DNA from: an uncultured Ruminiclostridium sp.
Lineage (GTDB): Bacteria; Bacillota; Clostridia; Oscillospirales; Ruminococcaceae
Length of the DNA: 18,184 bases
Reading direction: 5' to 3'
NCBI GenBank assembly: GCA_910588335.1
Contig: CAJUQV010000036.1
Span: forward strand, 1-18,184
Below the pieces are notes generated by a model. The model did no database searches. It was not told the origin of the DNA and worked only from the letters and a program-made list of their open reading frames with translations. Numbering within the stretch: position 1 is the first letter of the stretch; each line of letters starts with the position of its first letter. The position numbers and the translations under genes are program-made. This document shows positions 6,662 through 12,330 of the stretch, piece after piece.

Positions 6662-6675
6662 AGCAATATATTGCT
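6662..6675. repeat. Perfect 14-base palindrome after spoIIIAE
   Basis: AGCAATATATTGCT reads the same on both strands and begins two bases after the spoIIIAE stop. It could bind a dimeric regulator or be chance; it is too tight for a stable RNA hairpin. Confidence 0.35.
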
Positions 6676-6693
6676 CTCTTAATATTTTTCATT

Positions 6694-6712
6694 CCGCCGC
6701 GTTCTGCGGCGG
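6694..6712 (+). promoter_or_regulatory. Intercistronic GC hairpin before spoIIIAF
   Basis: CCGCCGC, loop GTTCT, GCGGCGG: a perfect 7-base-pair GC stem in an otherwise AT-rich gap. It ends eight bases before the spoIIIAF ribosome binding site. Only a short T-run follows, so it is not a full terminator. It could slow RNA decay or partially attenuate read-through inside the operon. Confidence 0.5.
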
Positions 6713-6735
6713 TGTTTCAAGAAAGGAATTTTAAA

Positions 6736-7209
6736 ATGAGGGAAACGGTATTGAGAATAGCCTTGGTGGCTATCGCAACCGGAGTATTCAGGCTATTGTC
6801 TCCCGAAAGCGAATTTAAAAAACAGATAGCTTTTCTTATCTCTGCCTTTTTTCTTTTAAGCTGCGTTTCCTTATTTAACGGAGGCGGTACGGAGTTTTCA
6901 GAAATAACGGAAGCTTTCAGAACAAAGGGAGGATATGTGGATTTTTCGGTTGAGGCTTACCGTATGACGGAAAAAGAAATTGCCGACAGTTTAAGTAAAA
7001 ATCTAAAAAAACTTTTATCGGATAATAAAATTTTTTGTGATGAAATTTTCGTTATTATTGATATTTCGTCCTCATACAGCATATCTATTAAGCAGGTACG
7101 GCTTGCCTTTTCCGCAGACAACGCCGGCAATACGGCCAAAGCAGAAGAGCTGGTCAAAAAGGAGGTAGGAGATGAAATCGAGGTTATAACGGAAATAAAA
7201 GGATATTAG
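6736..7209 (+). CDS. spoIIIAF: Stage III sporulation protein AF
   Basis: A 157-residue protein with two N-terminal membrane segments (about 6-21 and 28-46) and a soluble domain that in the family carries a ring-building fold like SpoIIIAG and AH. A GTG eight codons upstream (6712) lies within the GC hairpin. The ATG at 6736 is better because GAAAGGA (6721-6727) precedes it by eight bases and the protein then begins MRETVLRIALVAI as expected. It is shorter than B. subtilis SpoIIIAF (about 206 residues). It is followed by spoIIIAG after 24 bases. Confidence 0.9.
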   Translation: MRETVLRIALVAIATGVFRLLSPESEFKKQIAFLISAFFLLSCVSLFNGGGTEFSEITEAFRTKGGYVDFSVEAYRMTEKEIADSLSKNLKKLLSDNKIFCDEIFVIIDISSSYSISIKQVRLAFSADNAGNTAKAEELVKKEVGDEIEVITEIKGY

Positions 7210-7233
7210 CGTTAAAAGGAAGGAAAAGCAAAA

Positions 7234-7668
7234 ATGAAACAGCCAAAAGAAATATTGAAAAGTGAAAAGGGTATAAAAATTATTTTTGCAGCAGGTATTG
7301 CTCTGATAATTATAATATTTCTTTTTGGCACTTTCGGAAGCGAGAGAAATGAAAAGGCGGAAGAAGGTGAGAAAAACGTTTTGTCGGAAATAGACGAATA
7401 TGAACGGCATCTTGAAGCCCGACTCTCAGAGATTATAGGAGAAATTCAGGGCACAAGGGATATTAGCGTTATGATCACCCTTGAAAAGACCGAGGAGAGC
7501 ATTTACTCCGCGAAAGAGACCTCCGTTTCCGCGAAAGTAACGCCAACCGTAAGAGGAGTACTTGTGGTTTGCGGAGGAAGCGAAAGCGCGGTGGTGCGTC
7601 AGAAGGTTACGGACGCGGTGTGTAAGGCTCTCGGAGTGAGCGCCGCCAAAGTTTGCGTTACTTATTAA
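7234..7668 (+). CDS. spoIIIAG: Stage III sporulation protein AG, short form
   Basis: A 144-residue protein with one membrane segment (about 14-33) and an extracytoplasmic ring-building domain (about 52-144; YERHLEARLSEIIGEI, then VRGVLVVCGG and VTDAVCKALGV). In B. subtilis SpoIIIAG forms a large ring in the intermembrane space and has an additional insertion in this domain. Here the stretch between the strand ending MITLEKTEE and the VRGVLVV strand is only about 20 residues, so that insertion is nearly absent and the whole protein is well below the roughly 229 residues of B. subtilis. The ATG at 7234 follows AAAGGAAGGA. The frame is intact and the family C-terminus is complete. Confidence 0.9.
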   Translation: MKQPKEILKSEKGIKIIFAAGIALIIIIFLFGTFGSERNEKAEEGEKNVLSEIDEYERHLEARLSEIIGEIQGTRDISVMITLEKTEESIYSAKETSVSAKVTPTVRGVLVVCGGSESAVVRQKVTDAVCKALGVSAAKVCVTY

Positions 7669-7698
7669 ATTATATAACAGAAAGGAACGGTTACAGCA

Positions 7699-8289
7699 AT
7701 GAAAAAAAGACTTAATCTCATTATCGGAAAAAAACAGATAATCATTGTAGGACTTACCCTTATTTTAGGAGTAGCAGTCTATGTAAATTATCTGGTTGGG
7801 ACAAATATGACCTCCGATTCTCCGGTTACCGCCGATGAAGGAGCACGGAACGTAGGAAATTACGGGGATCAGAAATTCGTTTCCGACGACGGCGGAAATT
7901 CTTTGGCAAACGTTTCCAACAGCCTTACAGCCTCCGACGCGGACGAATACTTTGCCCGTGCGAGAATGGATAAGGAGGAAAGCCGCGCCGAAGCAATAGA
8001 AGTATTGCAGACCATTTACGGCGGCGGCGATTCCACCGAGACAGAGCTTGCGGTAATGGCACAGAACGCGGAAACCATGAGCAGCTATATCGAAAGCGAA
8101 AGCAAGATAGAAAACGTTCTGAAAGCTCAGGGCTTTGAAGATGTTCTCTGCTACCTTTCGGAAAACGGCGCCAGCGTTATAGTAAAAACAAATGGACTTG
8201 AACCGGCTCAGGCGGCGCAGATCAAAAACGCTCTTTTATCCGAGGTGGATATTCCCACCGAAAAAATTTCAATATTGGAAATAAAATAA
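7699..8289 (+). CDS. spoIIIAH: Stage III sporulation protein AH
   Basis: A 196-residue protein with a short positively charged N-terminus, one membrane segment (about 13-32) and a polar low-complexity linker to about residue 75. A C-terminal ring-building domain related to the YscJ/FliF secretion-ring fold follows (about 95-196; RAEAIEVLQTIY..., then VLCYLSENGASVIVKTNGL). In known species its extracellular domain binds forespore SpoIIQ, joining the two membranes. The partner is not in this window. The ATG at 7699 follows GAAAGGAACGG. It is the last gene of the operon; the stem-loop at 8320-8377 lies 30 bases after its stop. Confidence 0.95.
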   Translation: MKKRLNLIIGKKQIIIVGLTLILGVAVYVNYLVGTNMTSDSPVTADEGARNVGNYGDQKFVSDDGGNSLANVSNSLTASDADEYFARARMDKEESRAEAIEVLQTIYGGGDSTETELAVMAQNAETMSSYIESESKIENVLKAQGFEDVLCYLSENGASVIVKTNGLEPAQAAQIKNALLSEVDIPTEKISILEIK

Positions 8290-8298
8290 AGAAAACTG

Positions 8299-8327
8299 TT
8301 GTTTATTTTTCCGTTTTGTGGTATAAT
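8299..8327 (+). promoter_or_regulatory. Promoter for asp23-nusB-xseA
   Basis: TTGTTT (8299-8304), a 17-base spacer and TATAAT (8322-8327), with the extended -10 TGG just before. The expected transcription start is near 8334. The -10 lies inside the 5' arm of the stem-loop at 8320-8377. Confidence 0.7.
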
Positions 8328-8377
8328 GTTTTATAAGTGAGTTAATATACTTTAACCTAGCTTAAAAACATTATACC
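8320..8377 (+). terminator. Terminator of the spoIIIA operon, overlapping the asp23 promoter
   Basis: GGTATAATGTTTT (8320-8332) and AAAACATTATACC (8365-8377) are perfect complements. One bulged A (8333) and four more pairs (TAAG 8334-8337 with CTTA 8361-8364) extend the stem to 17 pairs. A small inner hairpin GTTAA/TTAAC sits in the loop. The stem is followed at once by CTTTTTATTTTATTTG. A transcript coming from spoIIIAH would carry both arms and a U-rich tail. Confidence 0.6.
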
Positions 8378-8440
8378 CTTTTTATTTTATTTGTTACAAG
8401 TTTAGCAATAACACGAAATAGGAAAGGAACAGTTGAAAAA

Positions 8441-8806
8441 ATGGATAAGAAAGCTTCTGCTTCCAACGGTATTCTCAAAGTTTCAAACGAAGTTATAATG
8501 AAGATTGCCGAGCTGGCCGCGTGTGAAATAAGCGGTGTGGCTTCCGAAAACGGAAAGCTTATGGTGCCGCAGTCTCCCATAGGTTTGGGCACTTTTTTGG
8601 GCTCTCCGGTAAAGGTGTCCGTTTCCAAAGAGTCGGTGGTGATTGATCTTTCGATTATTACCGAGCAGGGAAGCAAGGCTATTAACGTAGCTTCCGCTGT
8701 TCAGGCAAGCGTTAAATCCGCCGTTCAGAATATGACGGGAATAACAGTGTCCAAAGTGAATGTCAATATTGCCGGAATAATGCTCAGTAAAGAGGAACAG
8801 GACTGA
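8441..8806 (+). CDS. Asp23/Gls24 family envelope stress protein
   Basis: A 121-residue protein with the family pattern: ISNEVIMKIAELAACEISGVAS near the N-terminus (here VSNEVIMK), central VKVSVSKESVVIDLSIITEQG, and C-terminal VNVNIAGIML. Asp23-like proteins (YqhY in B. subtilis) are small, membrane-associated or cytoplasmic and are linked to envelope stress or lipid supply. The paralogue sitting before nusB is the YqhY type, so this is likely its counterpart, though here no accB or accC lies upstream. The ATG at 8441 follows GAAAGGAAC. Transcription probably starts about 107 bases upstream, at the nested promoter. Confidence 0.88.
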   Translation: MDKKASASNGILKVSNEVIMKIAELAACEISGVASENGKLMVPQSPIGLGTFLGSPVKVSVSKESVVIDLSIITEQGSKAINVASAVQASVKSAVQNMTGITVSKVNVNIAGIMLSKEEQD

Positions 8807-8835
8807 TCCGACAAAAAGAAAGGCAGATATCAAGA

Positions 8836-9237
8836 ATGACAAAGCACGAAATAAGAGAAGCCGCATTTATAATTCTGTATCAGATGGAGCTTACGGGCTG
8901 GACCAGCGGGGAAATAGCCGACTGTACATACGAGGCCTTTGATATGCCTTCCAACAAGTCGGTTCTTGACCTGGCCGACAAGGTGTGGGAAAAACGCGCG
9001 GAACTGGATGAAATAATAGGAAAATACAGCCCTTCGAGAGCTGCGGCGCGTATTTCAAAGGTCGACCTTTCCATTTTAAGAATAGCGGTATATGAGCTTA
9101 CCTTTGATAAAAACAGGATACCCCCGAAAGTGGCTATAAACGAAGCTATTGAGCTTACGAAGGCTTATGCGGAAAAAAGCGACAGATTGTTTGTAAACGG
9201 ACTTCTTAATTCATATTATAAGGATCTGGAAAAATAA
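8836..9237 (+). CDS. nusB: Transcription antitermination factor NusB
   Basis: A 133-residue all-helical protein of normal NusB length. The N-terminus TKHEIREAAFIILYQMEL and the C-terminal KVAINEAIELTKAYAEKSDRLFVNGLLNSY are characteristic. With NusE (ribosomal protein S10) it binds boxA RNA and supports antitermination of rRNA operons. The ATG at 8836 is preceded by GAAAGGCAG. The stop is two bases before the xseA start, so the two genes are probably translationally coupled. Confidence 0.95.
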   Translation: MTKHEIREAAFIILYQMELTGWTSGEIADCTYEAFDMPSNKSVLDLADKVWEKRAELDEIIGKYSPSRAAARISKVDLSILRIAVYELTFDKNRIPPKVAINEAIELTKAYAEKSDRLFVNGLLNSYYKDLEK

Positions 9238-9239
9238 GA

Positions 9240-10427
9240 ATGGGTGTTGTTGTAACAGTTTCACAGGTAAACAAGCGGCTGGCTCTGCTTATAAAAAACG
9301 ATGAAAAATTAAGAAGCGTTTCCGTAAGGGGCGAAATTTCAAACTTTAAAGAGCATTTTCCTTCGGGTCATATGTATTTTACCCTTAAAGAAGGAAATTC
9401 CTCCATAAAGGCCGTTATGTTCAGGAGCTATGCGGAAAAGCTTGAAATTTATCCGGAAAACGGGATGAACGCGGTTGTTTCGGGTTCGATACAGGTTTAT
9501 GAGCGTGACGGAGCCTGTCAGCTTTACGCTACCGAAATTGACAGAGAAGAGGGAAAGGGTGAAGACGCTCTTTCCTTTGAACAGCTTAAGGAAAAGCTGT
9601 TCAAAGAGGGTTTGTTTGAACAAAAGCGGCCTTTGCCCGTGCAGCCTAAATCAATTTGCGCCGTAACTTCCGCAACGGGAGCGGCAATAGAAGATATAAT
9701 CAATGTTTTGTCCAGAAGGTACCCTTTTATCAGATTAAAGCTTGTTCCCGTACTTGTGCAGGGGACGGGTGCGCCGGAATCCATTGCTAAAGGGATAGAA
9801 GTTGCTCAGAACAGCGGCTGTGATCTTATTATTTTCGGCAGAGGCGGTGGAACGTCGGAGGATTTGTCCGCTTTTAACGCCGAAATAGTGGCAAGAGCTG
9901 TTTATGCCAGCAAAATTCCAACCATATCGGCGGTTGGGCATGAGATAGACTTTTCCATAAGCGACTTTGTGGCGGATATGAGGGCGCCTACGCCAAGCGC
10001 GGCGGCGGAATTGGCGGTTCCCGACATAAGGGAGATTTATGGCGGGATTGTAGCCTTAAAAAACAGGATGGGCGAAAAGGCGGCGGCAAAAATAGAAGAA
10101 ACCCGTACAAAGCTTGAAAATATTTCAAGGATAATATCCGGGCTAAGTCCGTCTGTCCGAATAGAAAACAACAGAGAAAAATATACTAAAACTTTTGCTT
10201 CAATAAAGAAGGATTTTTCCGCTGTAATCTTATCAAAAGAAACACAGCTTAAAAATACCGAGGAACTTATGAACGCGTTCAATCCCATGAAAACTCTTGA
10301 AAGAGGGTATTCTGTAATTAGCAAGGACGGCGCTGTTATATCATCGGTGGCTGAAATAAAGGAAGGCGATACCTTTACTGTTAAAATGTCCGACGGTGAG
10401 TTTATGGCAATGGCATTAGGTCAATAA
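9240..10427 (+). CDS. xseA: Exodeoxyribonuclease VII large subunit
   Basis: A 395-residue protein, slightly shorter than the usual 400-450. An N-terminal OB fold (about 1-100; VRGEISNFKEHFPSGHMYFTL) is followed by the catalytic domain with FGRGGGTSEDLSAFN, IPTISAVGHEIDFSISDFVAD and RAPTPSAAAELA. A coiled-coil middle leads to the classic tail NPMKTLERGYSVISKDG. With XseB it forms exonuclease VII, which degrades single-stranded DNA in repair. The ATG at 9240 is two bases past the nusB stop with no strong ribosome binding site of its own, so coupling is likely. No folD lies between nusB and xseA, unlike B. subtilis. Confidence 0.95.
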   Translation: MGVVVTVSQVNKRLALLIKNDEKLRSVSVRGEISNFKEHFPSGHMYFTLKEGNSSIKAVMFRSYAEKLEIYPENGMNAVVSGSIQVYERDGACQLYATEIDREEGKGEDALSFEQLKEKLFKEGLFEQKRPLPVQPKSICAVTSATGAAIEDIINVLSRRYPFIRLKLVPVLVQGTGAPESIAKGIEVAQNSGCDLIIFGRGGGTSEDLSAFNAEIVARAVYASKIPTISAVGHEIDFSISDFVADMRAPTPSAAAELAVPDIREIYGGIVALKNRMGEKAAAKIEETRTKLENISRIISGLSPSVRIENNREKYTKTFASIKKDFSAVILSKETQLKNTEELMNAFNPMKTLERGYSVISKDGAVISSVAEIKEGDTFTVKMSDGEFMAMALGQ

Positions 10428-10438
10428 TATTAATATTG

Positions 10439-10468
10439 TTGAAAATAGCATTTATCGTAAAATATATT
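10439..10468 (+). promoter_or_regulatory. Possible internal promoter before xseB
   Basis: TTGAAA (10439-10444, five of six consensus bases), an 18-base spacer and TATATT (10463-10468, five of six). It lies in the 107-base xseA-xseB gap and would drive xseB, ispA and the downstream membrane protein gene. The region is very AT-rich, so a chance match is possible. Confidence 0.4.
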
Positions 10469-10496
10469 ATATTTTAATACAGAAAGGATTTCGGAT

Positions 10497-10515
10497 TTCC
10501 GGTATTTTGCCGGAA
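10497..10515 (+). promoter_or_regulatory. Small hairpin between a ribosome binding site and the xseB start
   Basis: TTCCGG (10497-10502), loop TATTTTG, CCGGAA (10510-10515). It stands between AGAAAGGA (10481-10488), the usual ribosome binding sequence of this genome, and the xseB ATG at 10535, which has no close binding site of its own. Confidence 0.45.
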
Positions 10516-10534
10516 GTACGTAAATAATTGCATT

Positions 10535-10708
10535 ATGACTTTTGAGGAAGCTTTAAAAAGACTCAACGAGATATCGGAGCAGATGGAGAATCCCGATATT
10601 ACTTTAAAAAGCGCGGTGGAGCTTTATTCGGAAGCCAATGAACTGACGGAAATATGTGAAAAAAATATTGAGGAAGCGAAATTGGCGCTGGAGAAAATAG
10701 AACAATGA
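10535..10708 (+). CDS. xseB: Exodeoxyribonuclease VII small subunit
   Basis: A 57-residue protein, typical for XseB: MTFEEALKRLNEISEQMENPD, then a second helix ITLKSAVELYSEANELTEIC and the end AKLALEKIEQ. The two amphipathic helices are the whole family fold and wrap the coiled coil of XseA to make exonuclease VII. The gene is separated from xseA by 107 bases holding a possible promoter and a hairpin. The frame is open further upstream to 10478, but there is no ATG, GTG or TTG in it before 10535. Its stop TGA overlaps the ispA start (ATGA at 10705-10708). Confidence 0.93.
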   Translation: MTFEEALKRLNEISEQMENPDITLKSAVELYSEANELTEICEKNIEEAKLALEKIEQ

Positions 10709-11589
10709 CATATGGGGAAAAGCTTTTACATTACAAAAAGATTATAGATGCCGGATTAGATGAATATACCCGTTTCCCTCCAAAAAGACAGGATAGACTT
10801 TTTGGCGCTATGAGATACAGTCTTATGGCGGGAGGAAAGCGGATAAGGCCGATTTTGACGCTTGAATTTGCGAGGCTTTGCGGAGGAGCGGAAAATACCG
10901 CGGTTCCCGCTGCCTGCGCCATAGAAATGATGCACACTTTTTCACTAATACACGATGATTTGCCATGTATGGACAACGATGATATGCGGCGTGGGAGAAA
11001 AAGCTGTCACAGACAGTTCGACGAGTCCACCGCCTTATTGGCCGGAGACGCTTTGGAAATGTATCCCTTTCAGATATTGACAGACAGCATAAGTCACGGT
11101 GTTTCCGCGGAGAATACATTAAAAATGGTTAGGCTGCTGGCGGAATATGCGGGACATATGGGAATGATCGGCGGACAGCAGATTGATATTCAGTTTGAGG
11201 GTGTATGTTCGGAAGAAAAAGAGCTTACCGAAATGTATCGGCTTAAGACCTCAAGGCTTTTGCAGGCGGCGGCGTGCATGGGATGTCTTTCGGCGGGAGC
11301 GGGTGAGGACAAGATTGGGATTGCTTTTGAATACGGCGATAAGTTAGGATTGGCTTTCCAGATTACCGATGATATATTGGATGTCTGCGGAGATTCGCAA
11401 GAGCTGGGAAAGCCTGTCGGAAGCGACATGGAAAACAATAAAAAAACCTTTGTAAGTCTTTTGGGAATCAAAGCGGCTAAAGAAAGAGCAAAACAGCTCA
11501 CTCAACAGGCTTTGGACTTAGCGGAAGGATTTACGGACTGCGGCTTTTTAAAGGAGCTTACTCTTGAGCTTTTAAACAGAAATAAATAA
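10705..11589 (+). CDS. ispA: Polyprenyl synthetase, farnesyl diphosphate synthase type
   Basis: A 294-residue all-helical prenyltransferase. The first aspartate-rich motif is D84-D-L-P-C-M-D90, followed by NDDMRRGR; the second is D222-D-I-L-D226. GGKRIRP (43-49) binds the allylic diphosphate. This type adds isopentenyl diphosphate to make farnesyl (or possibly geranylgeranyl) diphosphate, feeding undecaprenyl phosphate synthesis for cell wall. The residue pair M77-H before the first motif and the insertion within it fit bacterial short-chain enzymes, but exact chain length cannot be set from sequence. The start overlaps the xseB stop by four bases. dxs, which supplies the precursor pathway, lies one gene downstream. 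Confidence 0.92.
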   Translation: MTYGEKLLHYKKIIDAGLDEYTRFPPKRQDRLFGAMRYSLMAGGKRIRPILTLEFARLCGGAENTAVPAACAIEMMHTFSLIHDDLPCMDNDDMRRGRKSCHRQFDESTALLAGDALEMYPFQILTDSISHGVSAENTLKMVRLLAEYAGHMGMIGGQQIDIQFEGVCSEEKELTEMYRLKTSRLLQAAACMGCLSAGAGEDKIGIAFEYGDKLGLAFQITDDILDVCGDSQELGKPVGSDMENNKKTFVSLLGIKAAKERAKQLTQQALDLAEGFTDCGFLKELTLELLNRNK

Positions 11590-11623
11590 TAAAGACAATT
11601 CTGTCAAGGAAGGTTGTTTAACA

Positions 11624-12127
11624 GTGAAAGAATATATAAACGTGGCGATATTGGTGTCAATGCTGAGTTGGGCTGTGGCACAGCTTATCAAAGCTGTTTT
11701 ATACGCCGTAAAATATAGAACATTTAAACTTGAGCGATTATTCGGATCGGGCGGTATGCCGTCTTCTCATTCTTCTACCGTTTGCGCTTTAGTCATAACC
11801 GTTTACCGCATGGAGGGTATTGCCTCCGCTACCTTCGGTTTGGCGATGATGCTTGCCATTATCACTATGTACGACGCAACCGGTGTAAGGCGTGCCGCCG
11901 GCATACATGCCAAACAGATAAACAGGCTCAGACATATAGTGGACGAGCTTGACGAGGAGATTCTGGACAAGATAGATGAAAAGGTTGAAGAGGATGATGA
12001 AGACGACCCTGAGGATACCAAGGAGCTGAAGGAATTTTTGGGGCACACTCCCTTGGAGGTAATTTTCGGAGCGCTGCTCGGCATTCTTATTGGCATTGTG
12101 TTCCCTACGGATTGGTTTCTTTCTTAG
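11624..12127 (+). CDS. Divergent PAP2 family membrane protein (DUF212)
   Basis: A 167-residue membrane protein with the divergent-PAP2 signature GGMPSSHSS (43-51) and YDATGVRRAAGIHA (83-96). Hydrophobic segments are at about 7-25, 50-80 and 145-165. An acidic low-complexity segment (about 107-135, rich in D and E) separates the core from the last membrane helix. The family is related to phosphatidic acid phosphatases, but its substrate is unproven; location next to ispA and dxs suggests a link with polyprenyl phosphates (inference). The start is GTG at 11624, with AAGGAAGG ten bases upstream. The stop codon is TAG, completed by the first base of the MITE at 12126-12293; before insertion it would have been TAA at the same codon. 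Confidence 0.87.
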   Translation: MKEYINVAILVSMLSWAVAQLIKAVLYAVKYRTFKLERLFGSGGMPSSHSSTVCALVITVYRMEGIASATFGLAMMLAIITMYDATGVRRAAGIHAKQINRLRHIVDELDEEILDKIDEKVEEDDEDDPEDTKELKEFLGHTPLEVIFGALLGILIGIVFPTDWFLS

Positions 12128-12293
12128 AACCTGTATTCATAAGATATTGCACGAGTTTTTTGGCAAAATTTCCGCTGATTGTATAATATTTTATTTACGT
12201 TATTGACGTGCTTATGGTGAAAGCTTTTTGTCCGCAAAATTCCGACAAAATATACTTGGAAATCCGCGCATAAATCTTATGAATACAGGTTCT
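12126..12293. mobile_element. MITE, 168 bp, 20-bp perfect inverted ends, TTA target duplication
   Basis: The ends are AGAACCTGTATTCATAAGAT (12126-12145) and its exact reverse complement (12274-12293). TTA flanks the tips (12124-12126 and 12293-12295), as for IS5-type elements. Inner sequences are loosely complementary too. There is no coding content. The element fills the gap between the PAP2-like gene and dxs and carries a promoter-like pair (12160-12187) pointing at dxs. Confidence 0.8.
12160..12187 (+). promoter_or_regulatory. Promoter inside the MITE, directed to dxs
   Basis: TTGGCA (12160-12165, five of six), a 16-base spacer and a perfect TATAAT (12182-12187). The expected start is near 12194, about 137 bases upstream of dxs. 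It is the best promoter match in the gap. Confidence 0.6.
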
Positions 12294-12330
12294 TAATGAA
12301 ATAATATTTACTGAACAGGGGCGAAAAACT

